A DNA stretch of 47,603 bases from Pseudomonadales bacterium (lineage in GTDB: Bacteria > Pseudomonadota > Gammaproteobacteria > Pseudomonadales > Ketobacteraceae). A model generated the notes under the pieces. It was given only the letters and a program-made list of their open reading frames with translations. It was not told the origin of the DNA and searched no databases. This document shows positions 1 to 6,309 of the stretch, one piece after another (position 1 is the first letter of the stretch; every line of letters starts with the position of its first letter). The position numbers were made by a program, and so were the translations under genes. The stretch covers positions 1,612 to 49,214 of the forward strand of contig NZXG01000067.1 of NCBI GenBank assembly GCA_002701845.1, written 5' to 3'.

Positions 1-1425
1 ATCGGGAATCTGTAGATACAGGTACCATTCGTAGCGACCTGGCTTGAAATTTCCATCTTGGTTCTGCAAGAGCGGCAACTGTTTCTTGGGAGGTAGACGG
101 CGGTCTATATTTGCCTTTGAGATGACTCCTTGATCTGATAAGTCGAGTCGAGCGTGATCCAGTACTGCTGCTAGGCGTTGAGTGCCTTCACTGCCTTCAA
201 AGCGCAGGCAAAGAAACAGCTGCCGAAGCAACCCTTCCCTCAAGCTATCTCTCTGATCATAATACTGCCACATAGCTTCCTCAACGGAACGCTTTTGCTC
301 ATTCAGGAACAGGCAGACGGATTCCAGCTCTTTAGCCGCAAGCAGCTTCAACGCCTGCTGCATTACCGCTCCAAAGGGTTGCTGTTGATCGATGCTCTCA
401 TCAATGAACAGGTGCAGAACTTCCGCCGCCTTGCTGACATTTTTAGCGGCTTTTTGCCAGTCTTGATAAACCGCGTCCTGCGCATATGCCTTGGCTTTTT
501 GTTTTATCTGTCGAACATGATGAACAAAACCATCGGCAATGCGTTCCAGTGCCTGCACCCGGCGGGTTTGCAAATAACACAACAGATAAAGGCGTTGATT
601 GCCAATAGACTGGTGCTTCAGCTTGGCACCGTAGTAATCCACCCGCTCAGCAAAGTGCTGCTGATTCTTCGAGGACAGAGATAACACGCTCAACACCTCA
701 TTAACTTCCGGCATCCATGACTGGATATAGGAAAGCACGGTAAGCTCTTTCTCCAGCTCAGTCCCTGTGAAGTTTCTGGCCGATTGACGCAACTGTCGCA
801 AGGTTAAGGAGTTATTTCCAATGACAAGTTCAGATAGCATCACTGCCAAGTCCGCAGATATGAGTTCCTCAAGCTTACGGACAAACTGATCGTTTGTGAC
901 GCCCACAACTTCACTGATCAAGTCCTGCAGAACAGTGTACCCTGGGATGGCGACTTTTTGTGCTGATAAGCATTCTATAGCCCTGTCCAATAGGGATCTC
1001 GGTTGACCCCATGCCCGTGCATGCTCATTTAGATCCTTTATCAACGCCGAACTATGACTTTTGTTGAGCCAACGCTGATGGCCCGTCAATTTGAAGATGC
1101 GTTGATAAATCCGAACACGGGCCTTCTGAGTAAGATTGAAGGGTCGGAGACCAGGGCCGGGAAAGACCTTGGAACACACATACTTGAGGTCCTGCTTAAT
1201 TTGATGGTAGCCGGGACTCAACATGATGGGCTTCACTTTGAAGTACCCCAACAGTACAACAAACATGCACCTGTGATCGCGCTCACGGATTCTGTTGCAC
1301 TCTGCTAATTCAGCGTCATTGAGAGTGAAGAAGAAACGTTGATCATTCGAACTTAGAATGGGGGGGCCGAACAGCTCAGCAATCTCCGCCTCGGTCAGGA
1401 TTTTGATACGTTTTTCGGTGGCCAT
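1..1425 (-). CDS. tnpA: Tn3-family transposase, N-terminal part (partial)
   Basis: This open frame runs without a stop for 475 codons from an ATG at 1425 and leaves the window at position 1, so the C-terminal catalytic DDE domain is not visible. The protein starts MATEKRIKILTEAEIAELFG and continues through an RFFFTLNDAEL segment, which I recognise as the DUF4158 N-terminal domain of Tn3-family transposases. It ends in the window with GRYEWYLYLQIPD, a stretch typical of the middle of these enzymes. Family members are about 960-1000 residues, so roughly half is present. The transposase would bind the terminal repeats and carry out replicative transposition. A leader of about 140 bases separates the start codon from the proposed transposon end. 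Confidence 0.88.
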   Translation of the reverse strand, partial: MATEKRIKILTEAEIAELFGPPILSSNDQRFFFTLNDAELAECNRIRERDHRCMFVVLLGYFKVKPIMLSPGYHQIKQDLKYVCSKVFPGPGLRPFNLTQKARVRIYQRIFKLTGHQRWLNKSHSSALIKDLNEHARAWGQPRSLLDRAIECLSAQKVAIPGYTVLQDLISEVVGVTNDQFVRKLEELISADLAVMLSELVIGNNSLTLRQLRQSARNFTGTELEKELTVLSYIQSWMPEVNEVLSVLSLSSKNQQHFAERVDYYGAKLKHQSIGNQRLYLLCYLQTRRVQALERIADGFVHHVRQIKQKAKAYAQDAVYQDWQKAAKNVSKAAEVLHLFIDESIDQQQPFGAVMQQALKLLAAKELESVCLFLNEQKRSVEEAMWQYYDQRDSLREGLLRQLFLCLRFEGSEGTQRLAAVLDHARLDLSDQGVISKANIDRRLPPKKQLPLLQNQDGNFKPGRYEWYLYLQIPD

Positions 1426-1528
1426 GATAAATTCTCAAAGCCAGCGATTTTAGCCAAAATACACCAAAACGGTAAGAAAATGAGAAGTAACCCCATCCGG
1501 GAGGCCAGGAATGGCGGGGGCTACAGAG

Positions 1529-1566
1529 GCTTTTGTCCGTTTACGAGGGAAAATCCCTAGTACCCC
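1529..1566 (-). repeat. Putative terminal inverted repeat of the Tn3-family element
   Basis: Read on the minus strand from 1566 it begins GGGGTACTAGGGATTTTCCC. Tn3-family ends are about 38 bp and begin GGGG, which is the basis for the call and the length. The five bases outside (GTAAT, 1567-1571) would be the target duplication. The partner repeat is not in the window, so neither the repeat nor the duplication can be confirmed. Confidence 0.45.
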
Positions 1567-2404
1567 GTAATGGATCCGGTAAGAAATTCAGGCAGGTTTC
1601 ATAGCCGATGTTGGGGCCCCCGCTATGGGTGCCCCGAAAATGCGAGATGGCCAGAAACCAACGGGCGGGATTCAGCATAAACTGGCTGGTGGGCAGCAAC
1701 ACCAGGCTGGCACCCGTCGCCAGCGGGAGTAAACCGAAACTGAGAAATCCCATGTTATGAAATATCGGCAGCCAGGACACCACCACTGACGCCGGATCGA
1801 TATCGGCAATGTTGAGCATCAATTCAATACTGGCGGCAATATTCCCGTGGGTCACCACCGCGCCTTTGGGCACACCGGTGGAACCCGAGGTGTATTGCAA
1901 CAGGGCGGGACGCTGAGGATCATCCGCGGGCCAGGTGGGGGCAGGCTCCGCCTGCAGTGCCTGATCAAGAGTGAGCAGGTGACACCCGGGCGCGGCCTGT
2001 TCAATCAACTGTTTCCACTCCGTGGGAGCCGATGCCTCCAACAAACAGATGGCCGGCGCGCAGTCTTTGACTACGTTGCTCACCAGCTGGATTAGACCGG
2101 GTTGGGCCGGTACTGGCAACGGCACCACCTGCACCCCACTTAACAGGCAGCCCCACACCGCTGCAAAATAGTCCGGGCCGGGTGACAACAACAGAATCAC
2201 CCGGTCCCCTGCCTCGGCCTGGGCCCGCAGCGCACCCCCGACGGCCAGGGCACCTGCCCTTAGCTGCCCATAGCTACGGGATTCCACCGGCTGAATATCC
2301 CCGGTGGGCAAAAACCTGATGGCAGTATCAGTGGGGTGATTGGTGGCGGCCAGTTCCAGGCGCCGCAGCAGGCTGCGGCCGTGGGGGTGGTTGATCGAAT
2401 CCAT
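1541..2404 (-). pseudogene. Fatty acyl-AMP ligase (FAAL), 3' part lost to transposon insertion
   Basis: The N-terminal half of an adenylate-forming enzyme of the FAAL type, which activates fatty acids to acyl-adenylates, usually for transfer to a carrier protein. The nucleotide-binding motif YTSGSTGVPKG is at residues 171-181; SWLPIFHNMGF (210-220) and SGGPNIGYETC (261-271) are hallmarks of the family (usually HDMG in the first, here HNMG). Family members are about 570-600 residues; here the frame reaches about residue 280 and then reads seven codons of transposon sequence to a stop. The whole C-terminal lid domain is missing, so no activity is expected. I chose ATG 2404 because the protein from there matches the family start; an upstream in-frame ATG at 2500 adds unrelated sequence. 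Its normal partners are not visible. Confidence 0.85.
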
Positions 2405-2476
2405 GGTTGCTTCCCAGCACGGTGTAATTATTGTTTGGGAAACTATATCGGTTTTCACCGGGCAATGAACATGACA

Positions 2477-2501
2477 AATGCCACAAATGCGAAGTGGCAT
2501 T
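2477..2501. promoter_or_regulatory. Inverted repeat upstream of the FAAL gene (possible operator)
   Basis: A perfect 8-bp inverted repeat, AATGCCAC, nine-base spacer, GTGGCATT, lies 73-97 bases upstream of the FAAL start codon. Its size and placement suit a dimeric regulator binding site, but the regulator is unknown and no convincing -35/-10 pair was recognised next to it. Confidence 0.3.
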
Positions 2502-2625
2502 GATCAACGGTGGCTTTTTTGGGTGGTATGCCAGGTTTGGGCAATATTCCAAAGATTGCTTGTGGTGGAGGGGACGGGTGGCGTGGCGCCGACGCCCTCG
2601 CCCATTCCGTTGTTGGACTGGACAA

Positions 2626-2653
2626 AGGCGCGGCCGGCATAGGCGCGGCCGGC
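2626..2653. repeat. Two tandem copies of a GC-rich 13-base unit
   Basis: The unit AGGCGCGGCCGGC occurs at 2626-2638 and again at 2641-2653, a 15-base period, between the VOC gene stop and the FAAL promoter region. Each copy contains the palindrome CGGCCG. No function is evident. Confidence 0.6.
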
Positions 2654-2666
2654 TAATCAGCCTTTG

Positions 2667-3143
2667 CTATTGATCAGCCAGTTTGGAGAACGCATCCACC
2701 ACCTCTGGGGGCGCCTGCACCAGCTCTATCAACACGCCTTCACCGCCGATGGGAAATTCCTCGTTACCTTTGGGGTGCAGAAATGTAATATCGTAGCCCG
2801 CGGCACCCTTGCGAATGCCGCCGGGCGCAAAACGGACCCCCTGGCCACTGAGCCATTCCACCGCCGCCGGTAAGTCATCGATCCAAATGCCTACATGATT
2901 CAGAGGTGTGGTGTGTACAGCGGGCTTTTTATCCGGGTCCACCGGCTGCATCAGGTCCACTTCCACTTTGAAAGCCCCGGCCCCCATGGCGCAGATATCC
3001 TCATCCACGTTTTCCCGTTCCGAGACGAAATTGCCGGTCACGTCCAGCCCCAGCATGTCCACCCACAACGTTTTCAGTTTTTCTTTGGATGGCCCACCGA
3101 TGGCGATTTGCTGTACCCCTAATACTTTGAATGGTCGTTGCAT
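2667..3143 (-). CDS. VOC (glyoxalase/bleomycin-resistance fold) family protein
   Basis: A 158-residue protein with the two beta-alpha-beta-beta-beta modules of the vicinal oxygen chelate superfamily. The first runs from about VQQIAIGG to VEVDLMQP and the second from [11 protein letters not shown] to [10 protein letters not shown]. The likely metal ligands are the Glu in VEVDL, the His in LNHVGIW and the Glu in LIELV. The first ligand, usually a His in this fold, is replaced by Gln in QQIAIG. Members include lactoylglutathione lyases, epimerases and dioxygenases; the sequence does not decide between them. The start at 3143 (MQRPFKVLG) fits the domain edge; a longer in-frame start at 3197 adds a tail without family resemblance. 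The gene stands alone between the FAAL remnant and a divergent plus-strand gene. Confidence 0.8.
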   Translation of the reverse strand: MQRPFKVLGVQQIAIGGPSKEKLKTLWVDMLGLDVTGNFVSERENVDEDICAMGAGAFKVEVDLMQPVDPDKKPAVHTTPLNHVGIWIDDLPAAVEWLSGQGVRFAPGGIRKGAAGYDITFLHPKGNEEFPIGGEGVLIELVQAPPEVVDAFSKLADQ

Positions 3144-3454
3144 AGACTTGATTCTCACTGTGTTTAACGTCATTTCGAAACCGTCGTGAGCCTCCATTGT
3201 AAAAAATAACGGGGGGGATAGACAGGTCCTTGACGCTGAGGCGTTAAGCCCACAGGGCTCTGTAAATATTGCAAACTGGTGGGAGCTGACGGCCGGATTT
3301 TACAAGACCAGTATCCGGTCGCTTTGCATAAATCCTTGTAATACAACAGGATATTGTTAGTGGCAAAATTTATGCAACCTGTTTTGCAGACTCTTGGAAA
3401 AGTCTGCTGAGCTTGGAATCATTCACTTCCATACGCTTTAGAAAGGACAGAATC
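3144..3454. other. Divergent intergenic region with two hairpins
   Basis: This 311-base gap separates two divergent genes and has no coding signal. It holds a hairpin with arms CCGGAT (3293-3298) and ATCCGG (3313-3318). A stronger one, GCAGACT (3386-3392) and AGTCTGC (3401-3407) with an 8-base loop, lies about 50 bases upstream of the plus-strand start and would sit in its leader RNA. There is no T-run after either, so they do not look like terminators. Confidence 0.4.
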
Positions 3455-4030
3455 ATGCGACGACGACGATATTTTTATTTGAGTGACTCACTGGCAGAAT
3501 CTGTGAAGATTGCCAGGACTTTACGCAAAAACGGTGTGCCCCAAGGGCAGATCCAGGCATTCGGCAAGAACGATGACGGCCTGGTGCGACATAAGGTCAA
3601 GTCCGATACCACGCTGGATGTGGACGCCTACGACGTGGTGCACATGGGCAAAGAAGGCGCAATCGCCGGCTTCATTATCGGCTTCTTGGCGGCCCTGGCC
3701 TTCATCTGGTGGAGCCCGTTCGATGGTCGCTTCGGTTATTGGGTGGGTATTCCGGTGTGGATCCTGTTCACACTCCACGGCGCCTGGTCTGGCGGCCTGG
3801 TGGGAACCCACGCCCGCAACTACCGCCTGAAACCCTTTATGAAAGATCTGGAACTGGGCAAGTACCTGTTGATCGTGGACGTCAACGAATTTCAGGCTTC
3901 CGCCATCCGCGCGGTGAAGCGCGAGCTGGACGTGCGACCGGACCAGGCCAGTGATACCGGGGTCGGCGCCCTGGAACGCTGGTTACCTTTCAGTGGCAGC
4001 CAGACTGAGTGGCCGGATATCCGCCGCTAA
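3455..4030 (+). CDS. Small inner-membrane protein of unknown function
   Basis: A 191-residue protein. The start ATG at 3455 has a good ribosome binding site (GAAAGGA) and gives MRRRRYFYLSDSL. Residues about 1-65 are soluble and begin with four arginines. Two hydrophobic segments follow: a Gly/Ala-rich one (AIAGFIIGFLAALAFIWW) and one beginning VGIPVWILF and ending in GGLVG. A charged C-terminal domain of about 70 residues completes it. The soluble-membrane-soluble plan with Gly-rich helices resembles general-stress membrane proteins of the DUF1269/YflT kind, but I cannot assign it to a family with confidence. A short DUF3081-like gene follows 14 bases later and is probably co-transcribed. Confidence 0.75.
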   Translation: MRRRRYFYLSDSLAESVKIARTLRKNGVPQGQIQAFGKNDDGLVRHKVKSDTTLDVDAYDVVHMGKEGAIAGFIIGFLAALAFIWWSPFDGRFGYWVGIPVWILFTLHGAWSGGLVGTHARNYRLKPFMKDLELGKYLLIVDVNEFQASAIRAVKRELDVRPDQASDTGVGALERWLPFSGSQTEWPDIRR

Positions 4031-4044
4031 GGTTGTTGCCGGCA

Positions 4045-4308
4045 ATGGAACACAAGCCTGATATTCAGACCCTGCTCAGCGTGTTCGCCATCATTCGTGA
4101 GCACGGTGAGCAGCAGTCTGACCAAAGTTACCAATTGAACGGGGTCACCGCGCTTTCCGATCTCGACGGCTACCATGTGGTGCTTAAAGACGATGCCGTG
4201 CGCCTGGATATTAATTTTCACAATACCCACCAGTACCAGTATGAGCACCGCCAACAGTTGGAGCGCTTTGTAAGTCGGTTGGAAACCATTGCCGAGCAGT
4301 ACGGCTAA
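4045..4308 (+). CDS. Small conserved protein resembling DUF3081
   Basis: An 87-residue soluble protein starting MEHKPDIQTLLSVFAIIREH. The order of features (a short helix, then YQLNGVTALSDLDGYHV, then LDINFHNTHQYQYEH) resembles the DUF3081 family of small proteins found in marine and pseudomonad gammaproteobacteria. The family has no known function. The start at 4045 fits that family's length; an upstream in-frame ATG at 4009 would overlap the previous gene. The ribosome binding site is weak, so translation may depend on coupling to the upstream gene. Confidence 0.65.
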   Translation: MEHKPDIQTLLSVFAIIREHGEQQSDQSYQLNGVTALSDLDGYHVVLKDDAVRLDINFHNTHQYQYEHRQQLERFVSRLETIAEQYG

Positions 4309-4417
4309 CCGGTTCAGGCATTCCCGCTAATACCAGCATTCAACCGGTAATTGACGGTGGTCAAACCAGTCCTTGCAGTTTAGGCTACACTGACCTTGCG
4401 TCAGTGGAGATTTATGT

Positions 4418-4654
4418 ATGTCAGCGGAACTCGAACAGAAAAAACAGGAACTCTGTGCCAAGCGGGATGAATTACTGGATCGGCTTGATGCCATAAAACG
4501 TGATTACCGATCCGGCCTGGCAGCGGATTCGGAAGAGCAGGCGGTACAGCTGGAAAATGCTGAGGTGCTTGAGGAAATCAGCCGTGTTACCAGTGAGGAG
4601 CTGCAAAAAGTGACCCAGGCACTGGAGCGGATAGAGCGGGAATTGCGGGCGTAA
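4418..4654 (+). CDS. DksA/TraR-like small coiled-coil protein lacking the zinc finger
   Basis: A 78-residue, highly charged and almost entirely helical protein. The segment DSEEQAVQLENAEVLEEISR resembles the N-terminal coiled-coil region of DksA/TraR-type proteins, which insert into the RNA polymerase secondary channel. In those proteins the next residues are a C4 zinc finger (YGxCxxCG). Here the protein ends at ELRA, exactly where the finger would begin, and the following DNA has no remnant of it because it codes the end of the convergent cyclase gene. The only Cys is at residue 13. The start ATG follows TCAGTGGAGATTT. The stop codon abuts that of the convergent gene. It could also be an unrelated coiled-coil protein. 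Confidence 0.75.
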   Translation: MSAELEQKKQELCAKRDELLDRLDAIKRDYRSGLAADSEEQAVQLENAEVLEEISRVTSEELQKVTQALERIERELRA

Positions 4655-5587
4655 TCAGTGTTGTTCCAGCCGGTAGCCCAGTAAACTGACGGCCTCTGCC
4701 TCACTGATCTGAATCCCGATACCTATTTTACCGGTACCTTGCAGTGCCATCTCCCGGCGATGCAGACGTACCGCCACGCCGTCTCCTTCCCGTTTGCCCT
4801 TCTGGCCTTCCACAAAGGTACCGTTGGTACTGTGATCCGTAAGAATAACCTCCCCCCAGCGAAATTCGATTCGGGCGTGGTTGCGGGATGCCAGGGCGCT
4901 GTCGATCACCAGATCGCAGTGTGGGTCCCGCCCGATCATAAACGGGCCGGCGTCGACATCCAGTTGCAATTCCCTGCCCAGGTAATACAGCTGCAGTTGT
5001 AACGGGGGGTGCTCCAACTGTGTGAGTTGCGTTAACTGTGTGGGATTGAGCATGGAGGTGCAGTCTTCGTTATCCCAGACGATTTCCTGAACCCGAATCG
5101 GCTGTGACTTGCCTTTCACCCGAGCGGTCTGGTACGGCCGCAACTGGAATTCGGCGGGATTGGCCAGACTGTTAATGGTGGTGTCGGTGGCGATAATGCG
5201 CCCCGCCTCGCATAGGGATGCCACCCGGGCCGCAACATTCACCGTGTCCCCAAAGGGGTGGCCGGCGTCGTACTCTATGGGCCCGAAATGAAAGCCGATG
5301 CGGATCTTGATGAAGTGTTGCTTGGTCACGGGCTCGGCGAAGAAATGCTGCTGCATGCAGATGGCGGCCATGGCGGCCTGGTCAATACGTGAGAAACTGA
5401 GCATCGCCTCATCGCCGATGGTCTCCACCAGGCGGCCGTCGTGATTGCGGGCATGGCTGACGATACGTGCCAGGCTCTCACTGACACACCGATGGGCTGC
5501 CGCGTCACCCAGCCGCTCGTACAGCTGAGTGCTGCCGGAGACATCGGCGAACATGATTACGGTATGGTCGGGCTGATGCTGTGACAA
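4655..5587 (-). CDS. Class III nucleotide cyclase with C-terminal FHA domain
   Basis: A 310-residue protein with a cyclase homology domain at about 8-172 and an FHA phosphothreonine-binding domain at about 197-285. The cyclase part has both metal-binding Asp residues (FADVSGST, D15; IGDEAM, D59) and the transition-state Asn and Arg (VNVAAR, N117 and R121), so it looks catalytically competent. At the positions that select the base it has Glu55 (VETIGD) where adenylate cyclases usually have Lys, and His110 (GHPFGDT) where they usually have Asp or Thr. VETIGD is the form seen in guanylate cyclases. The FHA part has GR (219-220), SRNH (234-237) and NGTF (255-258), all typical of a working domain. 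No membrane segments are present. The start is a TTG at 5587 preceded by CAGGG. The product could be cAMP or cGMP; the sequence points away from a standard adenylate cyclase. Confidence 0.88.
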   Translation of the reverse strand: MSQHQPDHTVIMFADVSGSTQLYERLGDAAAHRCVSESLARIVSHARNHDGRLVETIGDEAMLSFSRIDQAAMAAICMQQHFFAEPVTKQHFIKIRIGFHFGPIEYDAGHPFGDTVNVAARVASLCEAGRIIATDTTINSLANPAEFQLRPYQTARVKGKSQPIRVQEIVWDNEDCTSMLNPTQLTQLTQLEHPPLQLQLYYLGRELQLDVDAGPFMIGRDPHCDLVIDSALASRNHARIEFRWGEVILTDHSTNGTFVEGQKGKREGDGVAVRLHRREMALQGTGKIGIGIQISEAEAVSLLGYRLEQH

Positions 5588-5610
5588 GTCCGGGCCCTGC
5601 GCGTTAGAAT
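5581..5610 (+). promoter_or_regulatory. Candidate sigma-70 promoter for hisI
   Basis: GTGACA (5581-5586) and TAGAAT (5605-5610) are separated by 18 bases, a reasonable -35/-10 pair reading towards hisI with a leader of about 90 bases. The -35 box overlaps the start codon of the divergent cyclase gene, so the two genes could interfere with each other. Based on consensus match only. Confidence 0.4.
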
Positions 5611-5705
5611 AAGCGGAATTTCATCGAACTGACCATGCAAAGTATACAAGGGAAACTCTGACCAAGTCTAAGCGGTTTCCCAACCAACCCGGCGTAGCAG
5701 GCAAA

Positions 5706-6155
5706 GTGACGAATCCATTCAAGACACTGGAACAACAGCACAAGGGGTATCGGGTGGCATTGGCTGACATGCTACCCCATATCCGCTTCAATGAGCAGGG
5801 TCTGGTGCCAGCCATCGCCCAACAATATGACAGTAAAGAGGTTTTGATGCTGGCCTGGATGAATCAGCAGGCCCTGGAGGAAACTCTGGCCACGGGCCGG
5901 GTGTGTTACTGGTCCCGCTCCCGCCAGACCCTGTGGCGCAAGGGTGAAAGCAGTGGTCAGATCCAGCGGCTGCAAGGTCTGCGTATTGACTGCGACGGGG
6001 ATACCCTGTTGTTGCAGGTGGATCAAACCGGGCCAGCCTGTCACACCGGGCGTCGAGCCTGCTTCTTTTATGAGGTGGACGGCGATGCACTCATCATCAA
6101 CAGCGACGTATTGATTGATCCTGAGGCTCTATATCGCGAAAAATCAACGGATTAA
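5706..6155 (+). CDS. hisI: Phosphoribosyl-AMP cyclohydrolase
   Basis: HisI opens the adenine ring of phosphoribosyl-AMP in the third step of histidine biosynthesis. The 149-residue protein carries the family signatures VLMLAWMN, VCYWSRSRQTLWRKGESSG, the metal-binding IDCDGD and the zinc-ligand region GPACHTGRRACFF. It is the monofunctional form with no fused HisE domain. The start is uncertain: a GTG at 5706 has AGCAGG upstream, while an internal ATG at 5769 would give the more usual length of about 128 residues. No other his genes are nearby, as is common for hisI in gammaproteobacteria outside the enterics. A bidirectional terminator separates it from the convergent ppsA. Confidence 0.93.
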   Translation: MTNPFKTLEQQHKGYRVALADMLPHIRFNEQGLVPAIAQQYDSKEVLMLAWMNQQALEETLATGRVCYWSRSRQTLWRKGESSGQIQRLQGLRIDCDGDTLLLQVDQTGPACHTGRRACFFYEVDGDALIINSDVLIDPEALYREKSTD

Positions 6156-6239
6156 AGCTTACTCTTAAGCCACGGGTGATAGCCGTGATGCTCCCCGTAG
6201 GGCCGGGTAGCGAGCACCGGATCGAATAACAAAGAGTAG

Positions 6240-6266
6240 AAAAAGGGGAGTAAGACTCCCCTTTTT
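6240..6266. terminator. Bidirectional intrinsic terminator between hisI and ppsA
   Basis: GGGGAGT (6245-6251) and ACTCCCC (6255-6261) form a 7-bp GC-rich stem with a 3-base loop, flanked by an A-run on the left and TTTTT on the right, so it can stop both convergent transcripts. Confidence 0.85.
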
Positions 6267-6309
6267 GGTTACCTACCACGGTATTCCAAGGTGTTCATAG
6301 CCATGGTGT

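Larger units (their letters stand above)
1..1566 (-). mobile_element. Right-hand end of a Tn3-family transposon, truncated by the window edge
   Basis: The segment carries the N-terminal half of a Tn3-type transposase reading leftwards and ends, at 1563-1566, in CCCC on the plus strand, which is GGGG reading inwards as in Tn3-family terminal repeats. Immediately beyond it the reading frame of a fatty acyl-AMP ligase begins, so this edge is placed where the interrupted gene stops matching its family. GC content is visibly lower than in the rest of the window. Resolvase, passenger genes and the other end lie outside the window. A second GGGG-type motif at 1491-1494 could be an alternative end, so the boundary is a proposal. 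Confidence 0.75.

Noticed and set aside
178-684. A 168-codon plus-strand frame at the left edge
   Set aside because: It is opposite the transposase frame, which has clear family resemblance over its whole visible length.
1541-2404. A lipopeptide or polyketide gene cluster, suggested by the acyl-AMP ligase
   Set aside because: No carrier protein, NRPS or PKS gene is present in the window. The neighbours are housekeeping genes and the ligase itself is broken.
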